A DNA stretch of 64,000 nt from Mycetocola_B reblochoni (GCF_003667525.1 NZ_RCUW01000006.1:62001-126000), one strand, 5' to 3'. Shown: positions 28,996-37,092, counted from the stretch's first letter. A program made the numbers and translations. Notes: a model not told the origin generated them from the letters alone.

Positions 28996-29949
28996 TCAGT
29001 TCGCGGCCGGCCGCCGGTACTGCTGGTAGCGGATCCCGAGCGCGCCGACAACCATGCCCGCGCCGCGCGCCATCGTCCGCACGCCGCGCGCCCGACGGCC
29101 AAGCGAGCCGACCAGCAGACCGGTCACCGCTCGGAACGCGCCACCGGCGATCCGCACCAAGCCCCGTCCGGCGTCCCTGACCCTGACGACCAGCTTCGTC
29201 ACCGTCCCACGCGTGACGAGGGGGGAGGTGAACGCCCAGTAGTTGCCGCTCGAGTACGCGCGCCGGATCACCCACCCCCTGGTCACCCGCGCGGCGGGGA
29301 CGACATCGGTGACGACCGCCTCCGCACACCACCGGAGCTGTCCCCCTGCACCGACCAGCGACCGGGTGAACAGCGTGTCGGAGCCGCCGACGAGCCCGAA
29401 CGCATTGTCGAAGCGGAGTCCCGTGCGACGCAGGGTCGGCAGGTCGAGAAGCAGGTTGTTCGTCGCGGCCAGTCCGAGGAGGGTCCCTGAGACGGGGCGA
29501 CGGCGCTCGAAGAACCGGCCGGCCCTCACCCAGGCGTCCGGCTCCGCCTCGAAGGTCGACTCGACCGGCCCCGCGACACCCGCCCCGCGGTAGCGCTCGT
29601 GCGCGGCGAGCAGCGCGGCCAGCCAGCCCTCCTGCGGCCGCTCGTCGTCGTCGATGAAGATCAGGACGTCGGCGTCCTCCGCCAGCGCCGTGTCGAGTGC
29701 GCGGTTGCGCGCCGCGGCGATCCCCGGCGTCGGCTCGTGCCGGTAGCCGATGTCCTCGCCCCCGACCAGTCGCCGCCTCACCGCGTCGACGGTCTCCTCC
29801 GCCCCGCCGTCCGGGTCGTTGTCGATCACGAGGACCCGCGCCCCCCAGCCCTCGGGGACGGTCCCCAGCTGCGCGACGAGCGCGGGCAGGATCGCGGAGA
29901 TCTCCCGCGGCCTGCGATAGGTGAGCACGGCGACGACGGCATCCTTCAT
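28996..29949 (-). CDS. Glycosyltransferase family 2
   Basis: The 317-residue protein is a GT-A enzyme: VAVLTYRRPREISAILPALV at the start, a VIDNDPDGG strand, GIAAARNRALD, and FIDDDERPQEGW with the DxD-type metal site. The C-terminal basic region (about 240-317) may bind the membrane. It reads against the flanking EPS genes and lies between them. The gene begins at the ATG at 29949 behind GAGGGG. A longer upstream frame only shadows the flippase gene. It is probably another EPS sugar transferase, acquired or inverted within the cluster; sugar unknown. Confidence 0.88.
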   Translation of the reverse strand: MKDAVVAVLTYRRPREISAILPALVAQLGTVPEGWGARVLVIDNDPDGGAEETVDAVRRRLVGGEDIGYRHEPTPGIAAARNRALDTALAEDADVLIFIDDDERPQEGWLAALLAAHERYRGAGVAGPVESTFEAEPDAWVRAGRFFERRRPVSGTLLGLAATNNLLLDLPTLRRTGLRFDNAFGLVGGSDTLFTRSLVGAGGQLRWCAEAVVTDVVPAARVTRGWVIRRAYSSGNYWAFTSPLVTRGTVTKLVVRVRDAGRGLVRIAGGAFRAVTGLLVGSLGRRARGVRTMARGAGMVVGALGIRYQQYRRPAAN

Positions 29950-30109
29950 AGTTCTGCTTCCCCTCACGACGGTCGGAGCGCGGTCCCCCCGCCCCCTGGC
30001 ACCCGCAACGATGAGGCGGGCGCGACGACGGGCCGCACCATGCGGCCCGCGTCCGCTAATCTTATCTGAGCCTTCATCACTTTTTCTCCCCGTCGAATCG
30101 AGCGTCATC

Positions 30110-31690
30110 GTGCCATCCGAACCGTCAGCGGGCCGCCGCACGGAACCGCTGGGGCGCACCGCCGCCCGGGGGGCGGCGGTCACGATGACGGGGCAGCTCG
30201 CCCGGATCGTCCTGCAGTTCGGCTCCGTCGTCGTCCTCGCCCGGCTGATCGCCCCGGCCGAGTTCGGCCTGTTCACGATGGTGATGGCCGTCGTCGGCGT
30301 CTCGGAGATCGTCAGGGACTTCGGCCTCTCGAACGCGGCGATCCAGGCGCGCGAGCTGAGCACGGCGCAGCGCGACCAGCTCTTCTGGGTCAACACCGCG
30401 CTCGGAACGGCGCTCGCGGCGCTCGCGGTCGCGTCAGCCCCCCTCGTCGCGCTCGTCTTCGGCCGCCCGGAGCTGGCACCGCTCGTGGTGGGCGTCGCCG
30501 CAACCTTCGCCCTGAACGGCGCGCAGACGCAGCACAGGGCCAACCTCAACCGCGAGCTGCGCTTCACCGCGCTCACCGTGATCGACGTCGCGGCACCGCT
30601 CGTCGGGATCGTCGTCGCGATCGTCGTCGCCCTGGCCGGCGGGGGCGCCTGGGCGCTCGTCGCGCAGACGGTCGCCGTCGCGGCGGCGGGACTGGTCCTG
30701 GTCGTCCCCGTCGGTGGGTGGCTTCCCGGGCGGCCGCGGCGCGGGGTCCCCCTCGGGGGGTTCTACCGCTTCGGCTGGAACCTCGTCGCCACGCAGCTGA
30801 TCAACTACGTCGCCAAGAACGCCGACAACATCGTCATCGGCATCCGTCTCGGGCCGGCACAGCTGGGCCTGTACTCGCGCGCGTTCCAACTGCTGATGAA
30901 CCCGTTGCAGCAGGTGCGTGCGCCGTTCTCGCGGGTGGCCATCCCCGTGCTCTCCCGGCTGCAGGACGACCGCGCGCGCTTCGACGACTATCTCGTCCGC
31001 GCGCAGATCGTGATGGGGTACACGATCGTCCCCGCGCTGGCTTTCGTCGGAGGGGCATCGGTGCCGCTCGTGACCGTCCTCCTCGGCGCTGCCTGGCTGG
31101 AATCGGCGCCTGTCCTCACGTTCTTCGCGATCGCGGGGGCGTTCTCCACCCTGGCGTACGTCGCCTACTGGGCCTTCGTCACACAGGGCCTGACCGGGCC
31201 GCTGCTGCGCTTCACCCTGGTGACCGCCGCGCTGAAGATCGTCTGCGTGCTCGCCGGCCTGCCGTGGGGAATCGTCGGGGTCGCGGCGGGCTACGCGGTC
31301 GAGCCGCTGCTGTCCTGGCCGCTGGCCATCTGGTGGCTGTCGCGCTCCGCGCCGACCCCTGTGGCGCGGTTGACCGCGGGAGCAGGGCGCCTCGGTGCGA
31401 TCGCCGTGGCGGCGGGCGCGGCCGCGTGGGGGGCGACGATCGCCCTCGCCGACGCGAGCGCCTGGCTTCAGATCCCCGCCGCCGCGCTGTCCACCGCGGT
31501 GGTCTACCTCGTCGCAGCCATCGTCCCGGTCGTCCGTCGCGACCTGAGCGAACTCGTGACGGTCGTCCGGCTCGTCTTCCTCAGCGGGAGGGGTCGGGGT
31601 CGGGGGATGGCGACCGAGCGGACGAGCCTGGGCAGAGAACCGGGCCACGACCAAGAACCGGGCCACGACCAAGAACACGGAGCACGATGA
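30110..31690 (+). CDS. Wzx-type polysaccharide flippase (MOP superfamily)
   Basis: The 526-residue membrane protein resembles WzxC-type flippases. Its landmarks are VTMTGQLARIVLQFGSVVVL, RLIAPAEFGLFTMVMAVVGV, YVAKNADNIVIGIRLGPAQL and GLYSRAFQLLMNPLQQVRAP, spread over about 12-14 helices. It should move the lipid-linked EPS repeat across the membrane. The start is uncertain: the GTG at 30110 gives the natural N-terminal tail, but an ATG at 30183 is also possible. The upstream 160 bases are AT-richer (TTATCTGAG, CACTTTTTCTC) and probably hold divergent promoters for this gene and the leftward glycosyltransferase. The C-terminus carries a duplicated GHDQEP motif from an 18-bp tandem repeat. Confidence 0.88.
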   Translation: MPSEPSAGRRTEPLGRTAARGAAVTMTGQLARIVLQFGSVVVLARLIAPAEFGLFTMVMAVVGVSEIVRDFGLSNAAIQARELSTAQRDQLFWVNTALGTALAALAVASAPLVALVFGRPELAPLVVGVAATFALNGAQTQHRANLNRELRFTALTVIDVAAPLVGIVVAIVVALAGGGAWALVAQTVAVAAAGLVLVVPVGGWLPGRPRRGVPLGGFYRFGWNLVATQLINYVAKNADNIVIGIRLGPAQLGLYSRAFQLLMNPLQQVRAPFSRVAIPVLSRLQDDRARFDDYLVRAQIVMGYTIVPALAFVGGASVPLVTVLLGAAWLESAPVLTFFAIAGAFSTLAYVAYWAFVTQGLTGPLLRFTLVTAALKIVCVLAGLPWGIVGVAAGYAVEPLLSWPLAIWWLSRSAPTPVARLTAGAGRLGAIAVAAGAAAWGATIALADASAWLQIPAAALSTAVVYLVAAIVPVVRRDLSELVTVVRLVFLSGRGRGRGMATERTSLGREPGHDQEPGHDQEHGAR

Positions 31691-32712
31691 CGAACGACGC
31701 CACCTCTCGCAGCGACCCAGCCGGTCCGGGTCGTTCACGACCCGAGGTGACGAGCGCCGCGGCGGAGTGGGCCCCCACGGCCACGCGGGCTCCCCTGACG
31801 GATCGCCAGCCCGCCGCGGGGGCGGTCGTGGTCGTCAACTACGGGTCCTCCGCTCTACTGAAGTCCATGCTCGCCCCGCTCGGCGAGGGCTTCGACGGCC
31901 TGGTGGTCGTGGTCGACAACGACAGCGGATCGGCCGAGCGCTCCGCGGTGACGGCACTGGGTCACCGACACGGCTGGGAGGTCGTCGCGCTGCCGGACAA
32001 CCGCGGCTTCGGGGCTGGCGTCAACAGGGGCGTCGCCCGAGCCCGCGAACTCGGGGCATGCGAGTTCCTCATCCTCAATCCCGATGCCCGGCTCGATCCC
32101 GACGATTGCGCACGGCTGCTGGGACGCGTGCGCGAGGCCGACTCCCTGCTCCTGTCACCGCGGATCGTGAGGGACGACGGCCGCGTCTGGTTCGACGGCT
32201 CCGTCCTGGATCTGGCCGACGGCCGGGTGGGCTCGCGTCACCGCACGACCCCGGGCGCGGTCGTGGCACCGTGGCTGAGTGGCGCCTGCCTCGCGGTGGA
32301 CGACGCCCTGTGGGGCAGGCTCGGCGGCTTCGACGAGGACTACTTCCTGTACTGGGAGGACGTCGACCTGAGTTGGCGTGCGCGTGGACTCGGCGCGGAG
32401 CTCCGGGTCGCGGAGGACATCACGGCGGTGCATCTGGTGGGGGCGACCCAGCAGGCATCGGGCAAGTCGGCACTGTACTACCGCTGCAACGCGCGTAATC
32501 GCTCGCTGTTCGCCCTGAAGAACCTCTCGGCCACGCAGCGTGCCGACTGGGCGGCGCATACCGGCCAGGTGGTGCGCGAGATCATGCTGCGCGGTGGACG
32601 CCGTCAGTTCGTGCGCGACCCCCGCCGCCTGCTCACGTGGATGCGGGCCTGGCGTGATGCCCGCGCCGTCGACCGGGCGGCGTCTGCCGGGCAGGTGCCG
32701 CCACTGCCGTGA
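31687..32712 (+). CDS. Glycosyltransferase family 2 (rhamnosyltransferase-like)
   Basis: The 341-residue protein has GT2 features: AVVVVNYGSSALLKSMLAPL, VVDNDSGSAE, a PDNRGFGAGVNRGVARARE helix, LNPDARLDPDD, and GGFDEDYFLYWEDVDLSWRA. The ED/ExDxxxR pattern is typical of rhamnosyltransferase-like enzymes (WbbL/RfbF type). A Ser/Ala-rich N-terminal extension of about 40 residues precedes the domain. It overlaps the flippase stop by ATGA and closes the rightward EPS operon. Its last codons form the first unit of a 14-bp tandem repeat. The sugar is not certain. Confidence 0.9.
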   Translation: MTNDATSRSDPAGPGRSRPEVTSAAAEWAPTATRAPLTDRQPAAGAVVVVNYGSSALLKSMLAPLGEGFDGLVVVVDNDSGSAERSAVTALGHRHGWEVVALPDNRGFGAGVNRGVARARELGACEFLILNPDARLDPDDCARLLGRVREADSLLLSPRIVRDDGRVWFDGSVLDLADGRVGSRHRTTPGAVVAPWLSGACLAVDDALWGRLGGFDEDYFLYWEDVDLSWRARGLGAELRVAEDITAVHLVGATQQASGKSALYYRCNARNRSLFALKNLSATQRADWAAHTGQVVREIMLRGGRRQFVRDPRRLLTWMRAWRDARAVDRAASAGQVPPLP

Positions 32713-32770
32713 TGCCACAGCCGTGATGCCGCAGCCGTGATGCCACTGCCGTGATGCCGCAGCCGTGATG
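32701..32770. repeat. Five 14-bp tandem repeats at the EPS operon end
   Basis: Units of CC(A/G)C(A/T)GCCGTGATG begin at 32701, 32715, 32729, 32743 and 32757. The glycosyltransferase stop codon (TGA, 32710-32712) is part of the first unit, so the array has duplicated the gene end and its stop. It runs directly into the terminator hairpin. Confidence 0.9.
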
Positions 32771-32799
32771 CCGCCCGGTCGGCGGCGACCGGGCGGCAT
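32768..32799. terminator. Perfect 14-bp hairpin terminating the EPS operon
   Basis: ATGCCGCCCGGTCG (32768-32781), loop GCGG, then CGACCGGGCGGCAT (32786-32799) form a perfect stem. It lies between the convergent glycosyltransferase gene and the secreted propeller gene, so it may act bidirectionally. Confidence 0.75.
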
Positions 32800-32857
32800 C
32801 CGTGTGACCATCCGCATCGAGTCTCGGACGGCGCCGGCCGTGACTCGATGCGGCGGG

Positions 32858-34639
32858 CTACCAGACCATGACGGTGACCGTATCGCCCCAGACGACGTTG
32901 CCGTCGGGGTCGGTGACGCGCAGCCGGTAGCGGTGCTCCCCCGCGCTCACCCCCGTGTCGGTGACCTTCATGCCCGGCCGGTCCCAGAACGTCGACGACA
33001 TCTCGGTCGTGAAGACGGGGGCATTCCGATTGCCGTCCCTGATCACGTCGTAGCGCAGTCGCTCGCTGTCCAGGTCGTAGTTGGCGGTCCAGTCGAGCCG
33101 GACCCTGCCGAAGCCCTCAGCTCTGGCCGTGGGGACGAACCGGCCCTTGGACACCGCTGGAGCGGTGGTGCTGCCCTCCGTGCCGGCGGAGGTGAAACGC
33201 GCAAGCCCCTGCTGCGGGACGCCGCTCACCGTGGGGAACTCACCCGCGTACACGACGTAGCCGGACCCCGTGGCGACCGACCACGGTCCCTGCTTGAGCG
33301 AGGTCACCGACCCGGGTGCGAAGTCCGGATACCAGACGAGCTGCGTCGGCGAGGGCTGCCCCGCGACGTTGAGGTATCCGTAGGGGTCGGCCGTTGCCAC
33401 GCCCGTCGCCTGCTCAGAGAGTGCGATCCCCCTGCGATAGTTGATCGGCGAGGACTTCGGCATTCCGCCGATGTTGCCGCAGTAGTAGCTGTGACCCGCG
33501 ACGTACACGGCCCCGTCGAGTGCGGCGATGCCGTAGGCGTCGCCGTGGCAGTCGGCGATCCACTCGGTCCGCCCTGAGGCCCAGTCGAGTCGGAACGTCC
33601 CCTCGAGCGCCGAACGGACTCCGTAGGACGAGGCGGTTCCGTAGAGGGATCCGCCGTCGCTGGACAGGTTGCTCACGAGTGCGTTCCGTCCCCGGTTGGT
33701 GACGACGCGGTTGATCGGCCAGGACCGGAGTTCGGTGCTGTCGGCGGAGGAGACCCCGGCGAAGCCTGCGGTGTTGGCCCTGCGGTTGATCGAGTAGAAG
33801 TTGCCCGCGAGTGCGACCGTCGCACCGTCGGGCGACACCGCGACGGACGAGGCGATGCCGTTCACCGGAACGGGGGCCCAGGGCAGAAGCTCGCCGCTGC
33901 TGCGGTCCATCACGGCGACCCCCGACCGTGCCTGCCTGTTCATGGAGGTGAAGCGCCCGACCAGGTACACCCGGTCGGCGGTGACGGCGATGTCGTCGAC
34001 ACGCGAGTTGATGGTCGGCTGGACCGAGGTGACCGGCTTCATCGTCGCCGTGTTGTAGACGGCGAAGCGGTAGCGGTTGGCCCCGTCGATGCTGGTGAAG
34101 TTGCCTCCGACGTAGAGTCGGTCGCCCTCGGGCGACACCTCGAGGGTGCGGACGGCACCGTTGACCTGTGGCGCGAAGCCATCGATGAGCTCCCCCGTGG
34201 AGAGCCGGTAGGCCAGAAGGTTGGATCGGGGCGACTCGTTCGTGCCCTGCTCGGCACCAGCCGGTCGCGCCGAGCTGAACTCGCCGCCGACGAAGACGAT
34301 GTCGCCGACGACGGCCTGGGTCCAGGCGACCCCGTCGATCTGCGTCGTCGGCAGCGACTGCGCACCGACTGTCGCGGGCGTCCCCTCGGATGGGGGCGCG
34401 GTGTCGGCGACCGCGGGCGATCCGGGGATGCCGGACAGGACGAGGAGGAGACCGGCGACAGCGAGGGGCTGCCAGACACGGCGACCACCCTGCCCGCTCG
34501 GGCGGGCGGCCGACGCGTCCCCCCGCGGCCCTACCGGTCCGGTCACCGCCCGAGGTCGTCGGGGACGGGCGCCGCTGGCGCGTCCGGAGGGGCGGTCGGG
34601 TTCTGTGGGGGTCGCGCGGGCGACGTGTGGCACTGCCAT
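32858..34639 (-). CDS. Secreted beta-propeller-like protein with C-terminal Fn3-like domain
   Basis: The 593-residue protein has a long basic n-region and a signal or anchor helix at about residues 55-77 (WQPLAVAGLLLVLSGIPGSP), with likely cleavage near AVADTA. Repeated blades follow, each with a VGG(E/N)F and LSTGEL-like or RSSGELLPW strand pair, such as DIVFVGGEFSSARP, DRLYVGGNFTSIDG and DRVYLVGRFTSMNR. The last 110 residues look like an Fn3-type sandwich (VRLDWTANYDLDSERLRYDV; HRYRLRVTDPDGN). The ATG at 34639 has AGGAAG upstream. It lies beside the EPS genes and may bind or display the polymer. No catalytic motif was seen. Confidence 0.8.
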   Translation of the reverse strand: MAVPHVARATPTEPDRPSGRASGARPRRPRAVTGPVGPRGDASAARPSGQGGRRVWQPLAVAGLLLVLSGIPGSPAVADTAPPSEGTPATVGAQSLPTTQIDGVAWTQAVVGDIVFVGGEFSSARPAGAEQGTNESPRSNLLAYRLSTGELIDGFAPQVNGAVRTLEVSPEGDRLYVGGNFTSIDGANRYRFAVYNTATMKPVTSVQPTINSRVDDIAVTADRVYLVGRFTSMNRQARSGVAVMDRSSGELLPWAPVPVNGIASSVAVSPDGATVALAGNFYSINRRANTAGFAGVSSADSTELRSWPINRVVTNRGRNALVSNLSSDGGSLYGTASSYGVRSALEGTFRLDWASGRTEWIADCHGDAYGIAALDGAVYVAGHSYYCGNIGGMPKSSPINYRRGIALSEQATGVATADPYGYLNVAGQPSPTQLVWYPDFAPGSVTSLKQGPWSVATGSGYVVYAGEFPTVSGVPQQGLARFTSAGTEGSTTAPAVSKGRFVPTARAEGFGRVRLDWTANYDLDSERLRYDVIRDGNRNAPVFTTEMSSTFWDRPGMKVTDTGVSAGEHRYRLRVTDPDGNVVWGDTVTVMVW

Positions 34640-34751
34640 CGGTGACTTCCTGAGTGGGTTCGGTCTCGGGGGCTGCGGGGTCGGCCACGACGGCCGGCTC
34701 GAGGGTCATGCTCGTCCGCGTGCCGTGATCCCTCCGGCCCGCGGGCACCGC

Positions 34752-35537
34752 TCAGCTCATCGGGACGATGACGAGGGGGGACGAGGGGTCGGTGTCGACA
34801 CTGATCACGACCGGGGCGGGGCTGTCGTCCGGGACGCTGAAGACGTACCGGCCGGTGACGGTCTTTCCCGCACCGACCTCGGCCGGCAGCGCCTGCGCGC
34901 CCGAGCCGGTCAGCTCACCTGCGGGAACACGCTCCGTTCCAAGGAAGGCGTTCACGGCGAAGCCCGCCAGCGACTGGGCCTGGGGACCGGAGTTGACCAC
35001 CTCGACGGTCGCACGCACCGCGGGACCGCCGATCTCGCCGATGCCCTGCGCCTCGCCCTCGATCCTGTCGATCGAGGTGACCGCCACGGTGAGCCCGTCG
35101 CCGAGGTCGGTCGTCGCGCCGACCTCGACGGAGGGACGCTCGGGGAACGGGTTGTCCGGCCCTCTGCTCGGTTCCGCATCGCGCGCAGACTCCGCTGCGG
35201 CGGCATCATCGCCACCGGCCCGCCCACTCTCCGGGACGGCCGTGCCCGACGGCGAGGGCTCCGCATCGGGCTCGTCGCTCGCGCTGCTCGACGGCGTCGC
35301 CGACGACGTGGCGAGCGCCTGCGCCTCGGCATCACCGGAACCCTCCGACCGGACGGCGCCCACGGCGACGGCTGTCGCACCGATGACCACCAGGGCGACA
35401 GCCCCTCCGGTCAAGAAGCGGGCCCGCCTCGACCGCCCCGGTCGCTGGACCGGAACCGCCCCGGCTGCCTGGTCTGCGTGGTCTGCGTGGTCTGCGTGGT
35501 CTGCGTGGTCTGCGTGGTCTGCGTGGTCATCATGCAT
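34752..35537 (-). CDS. Membrane-anchored protein with His-Ala-Asp repeat and DUF4352-like domain
   Basis: The 261-residue protein starts with an almost pure Asp-His-Ala repeat (six DHA units, residues 4-21). A basic stretch and one transmembrane helix (about 43-60; LTGGAVALVVIGATAVAVGA) follow, then a Ser/Pro/Asp-rich linker. The C-terminal beta-sandwich (about 140-261; EVVNSGPQAQSLAGFAVNAF) resembles the telokin-like DUF4352 fold. The repeat would face the cytoplasm and could bind metal. It overlaps the CDP-alcohol transferase stop by eight bases, so the two are probably translated together. The function is not known. Confidence 0.75.
   Translation of the reverse strand: MHDDHADHADHADHADHADHADQAAGAVPVQRPGRSRRARFLTGGAVALVVIGATAVAVGAVRSEGSGDAEAQALATSSATPSSSASDEPDAEPSPSGTAVPESGRAGGDDAAAAESARDAEPSRGPDNPFPERPSVEVGATTDLGDGLTVAVTSIDRIEGEAQGIGEIGGPAVRATVEVVNSGPQAQSLAGFAVNAFLGTERVPAGELTGSGAQALPAEVGAGKTVTGRYVFSVPDDSPAPVVISVDTDPSSPLVIVPMS
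35470..35523. repeat. Six perfect 9-bp repeats (TGGTCTGCG)
   Basis: Six uninterrupted copies of TGGTCTGCG encode the Asp-His-Ala repeat at the N-terminus of the leftward membrane protein. The unit is in frame and perfect, so replication slippage could change copy number without breaking the gene. Confidence 0.92.
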
Positions 35538-36309
35538 GGTTCGACTCCGATCGTTTGGCGTCCACGGCGCCCATCATCCGGAACCAACGCACGAGTGCCA
35601 GAACCAGGAACAGGGCGTTGACGACGAAGAACAGGATGTAGACGGGCAGGAACAACACGGGGGCTCCCAGCACAATGAACACCGCGCAGAACACCCCGTA
35701 GTCGGTGGGGAGAAGCACGAGCGAGCGAAGCGTGGAGGCCCCGGAGGCCGACACCGCCTCAGCCACCCCCGCGGAGCGCTTGAGCTGGTCGTTGAGGATC
35801 ATCGCAAAGAAGGTCGTGGACGCGACGACGCTGTACACAAGCGGCACAAGCAGCACAGCCGCATCGTCGACGGGCCCGCGCCAGAGGTACACGAGGACCG
35901 CCAGGTGGATGGCCGGGATCTTCGTGGCGTCGATGACGTGGTCGAGCCACTCCCCGGACAGCGAGCCACCGCCACGGAGACGGGCGACCTGCCCATCGGC
36001 CGAGTCGAGGGCGTACCCGATGGCGAGGAGCACCCACACCACCGGCCCCACCCACGGCTGCAGTGGCCCGGCCGCGATGAGCCCGATGCCGGCAGCCGTG
36101 AACAGCGCGCTCAGCGCCGTCACCGCGTTCGGCGCCCATCCGAAGCGGTGCAGGATGGCGGCGAAGACACGGCCGAGCGGCCGGTTCACGAACACGGAGT
36201 ACGCGGGCGCGCCCGCGGCGACGCCTTTGCGCGCGGAGCCCAGCGCCCGGTAGGAGGCTGCGATGCTGCGTCGTGTCGACGGGTCAGTGCCGGTCATGTC
36301 CATCCTCAT
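35530..36309 (-). CDS. CDP-alcohol phosphatidyltransferase family protein
   Basis: The family joins a CDP-linked alcohol to a second alcohol in the membrane. The 259-residue protein has the full signature D-x2-DG-x2-AR-x8-G-x3-D-x3-D at D102, D105-G106, A109-R110, G119, D123 and D127. About six hydrophobic helices are present. Several in-frame ATGs exist at the start (36309, 36303, 36297), so the N-terminus is uncertain by a few residues. It diverges from a TagD-like cytidylyltransferase gene that could supply CDP-glycerol or a similar donor. A phospholipid synthase role is an alternative. Confidence 0.9.
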   Translation of the reverse strand: MRMDMTGTDPSTRRSIAASYRALGSARKGVAAGAPAYSVFVNRPLGRVFAAILHRFGWAPNAVTALSALFTAAGIGLIAAGPLQPWVGPVVWVLLAIGYALDSADGQVARLRGGGSLSGEWLDHVIDATKIPAIHLAVLVYLWRGPVDDAAVLLVPLVYSVVASTTFFAMILNDQLKRSAGVAEAVSASGASTLRSLVLLPTDYGVFCAVFIVLGAPVLFLPVYILFFVVNALFLVLALVRWFRMMGAVDAKRSESNHA

Positions 36310-36609
36310 CCGATCGTTGGCGCCGCGAGACGTCCGCCCGTGACTCGCACCGCGGCGACTCGCCGGTCCGGAACCACCCCGCGGCGACTCGTGCTGCGGC
36401 GACTCGCACCACCGCGACTCACACCACCGCGGCTCGTTCCGAGTCGTCCGTCGTGACGTCGATCATCCCGTGATGCCACGGCCAGGGAAGCACCCGAGCC
36501 GCCCGGCGCGATCCACCCGACGCTCCCCCGCACAGACCCGACCACCGACGGATTCCATCGTGAGCATTACTCGCATATGCTTTATGAGCATAGCTCACAA
36601 AGGGGGACC
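36310..36609. promoter_or_regulatory. Divergent intergenic region with degenerate repeats and an AT-rich promoter
   Basis: This is the 300-base gap between the CDP-alcohol transferase and the cytidylyltransferase. The left half (about 36340-36440) has five GACTC(G) elements embedded in GCGGCGACTCG-like units spaced 14-28 bases apart. The right end (36560-36600) is sharply AT-rich, with GCATATGCTTTATGAG as a probable -10 region and the exact palindrome TGAGC-ATA-GCTCA (36585-36597). AAAGGGGG then serves as the ribosome site for the ATG at 36610. The palindrome overlaps the probable promoter, as an operator would. No gene was seen. Confidence 0.55.
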
Positions 36610-37056
36610 ATGGCTATACGAATCGGCTACGCGGCGGGGGCATTCGACCTGTTCCACATCGGCCACCTCAACATCCTGCGGCACGCCAAAGAGCGCTGTG
36701 ACTACCTCATCGCCGGCGTCGTCTCCGACGAGATGCTCCAGCAGAACAAGGGCATCACCCCGGTCATCCCCCTCGCGGAACGACTCGAGATCGTGCAGAG
36801 CGTCCGGTACGTCGACCAGGCCGTCGCCGAGGTCCTGCCCGACAAGCTCGACACCTGGAGACAGCTCCGCTTCACCCACTTCTTCAAGGGCGACGACTGG
36901 AGGGGAACCGAGCGGGGAACCCGGCTGGAACACGAGTTCGCCGAGGTGGGGGTCTCCGTCGAGTACTTCCCCTACACCGTGGCGACCTCGTCAACGGCGC
37001 TGCGCCGCACGCTCGACCAGATCGACCAGATCGCGTCCCTGTCCTCGCACCGCTAG
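36610..37056 (+). CDS. Glycerol-3-phosphate cytidylyltransferase-like (TagD family)
   Basis: This is a nucleotidyltransferase that activates an alcohol phosphate with CTP. The 148-residue protein has GAFDLFHIGHLNILRHAK with the HxGH site at H16 and H19, SVRYVDQAV, FFKGDDWRGTERG and TSSTALRR, which match the TagD layout (typical length about 130). The ATG at 36610 follows AAAGGGGG; an in-frame ATG at 36577 lies within the promoter and is unlikely. With the CDP-alcohol transferase next door, it could make CDP-glycerol (or another CDP-polyol) for a cell-surface polymer. The exact substrate is unproven. Confidence 0.88.
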   Translation: MAIRIGYAAGAFDLFHIGHLNILRHAKERCDYLIAGVVSDEMLQQNKGITPVIPLAERLEIVQSVRYVDQAVAEVLPDKLDTWRQLRFTHFFKGDDWRGTERGTRLEHEFAEVGVSVEYFPYTVATSSTALRRTLDQIDQIASLSSHR

Positions 37057-37067
37057 CCCGACCGGCC

Positions 37068-37092
37068 CGGTGCCGACGACGCGGCGGCACCG
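37068..37092. terminator. Hairpin between convergent genes
   Basis: CGGTGCCG (37068-37075) and CGGCACCG (37085-37092) form an 8-bp stem with a 9-base loop, just after the cytidylyltransferase stop. The acyl-CoA oxidase gene converges from the right. Confidence 0.4.

Noticed and set aside
29950..30576. Extension of the leftward GT2 frame into the flippase gene
   Set aside because: The ATG at 29949 begins the GT-A domain directly and has a ribosome site; the upstream part is a shadow of the flippase.
36340..36490. GCGGCGACTCG-like repeats and a GTGATGCCAC stretch similar to the array at 32701 as a shared mobile repeat
   Set aside because: The copies are degenerate, irregularly spaced and short; similarity to the other array is limited to about 12 bases and can be chance in this GC-rich sequence.
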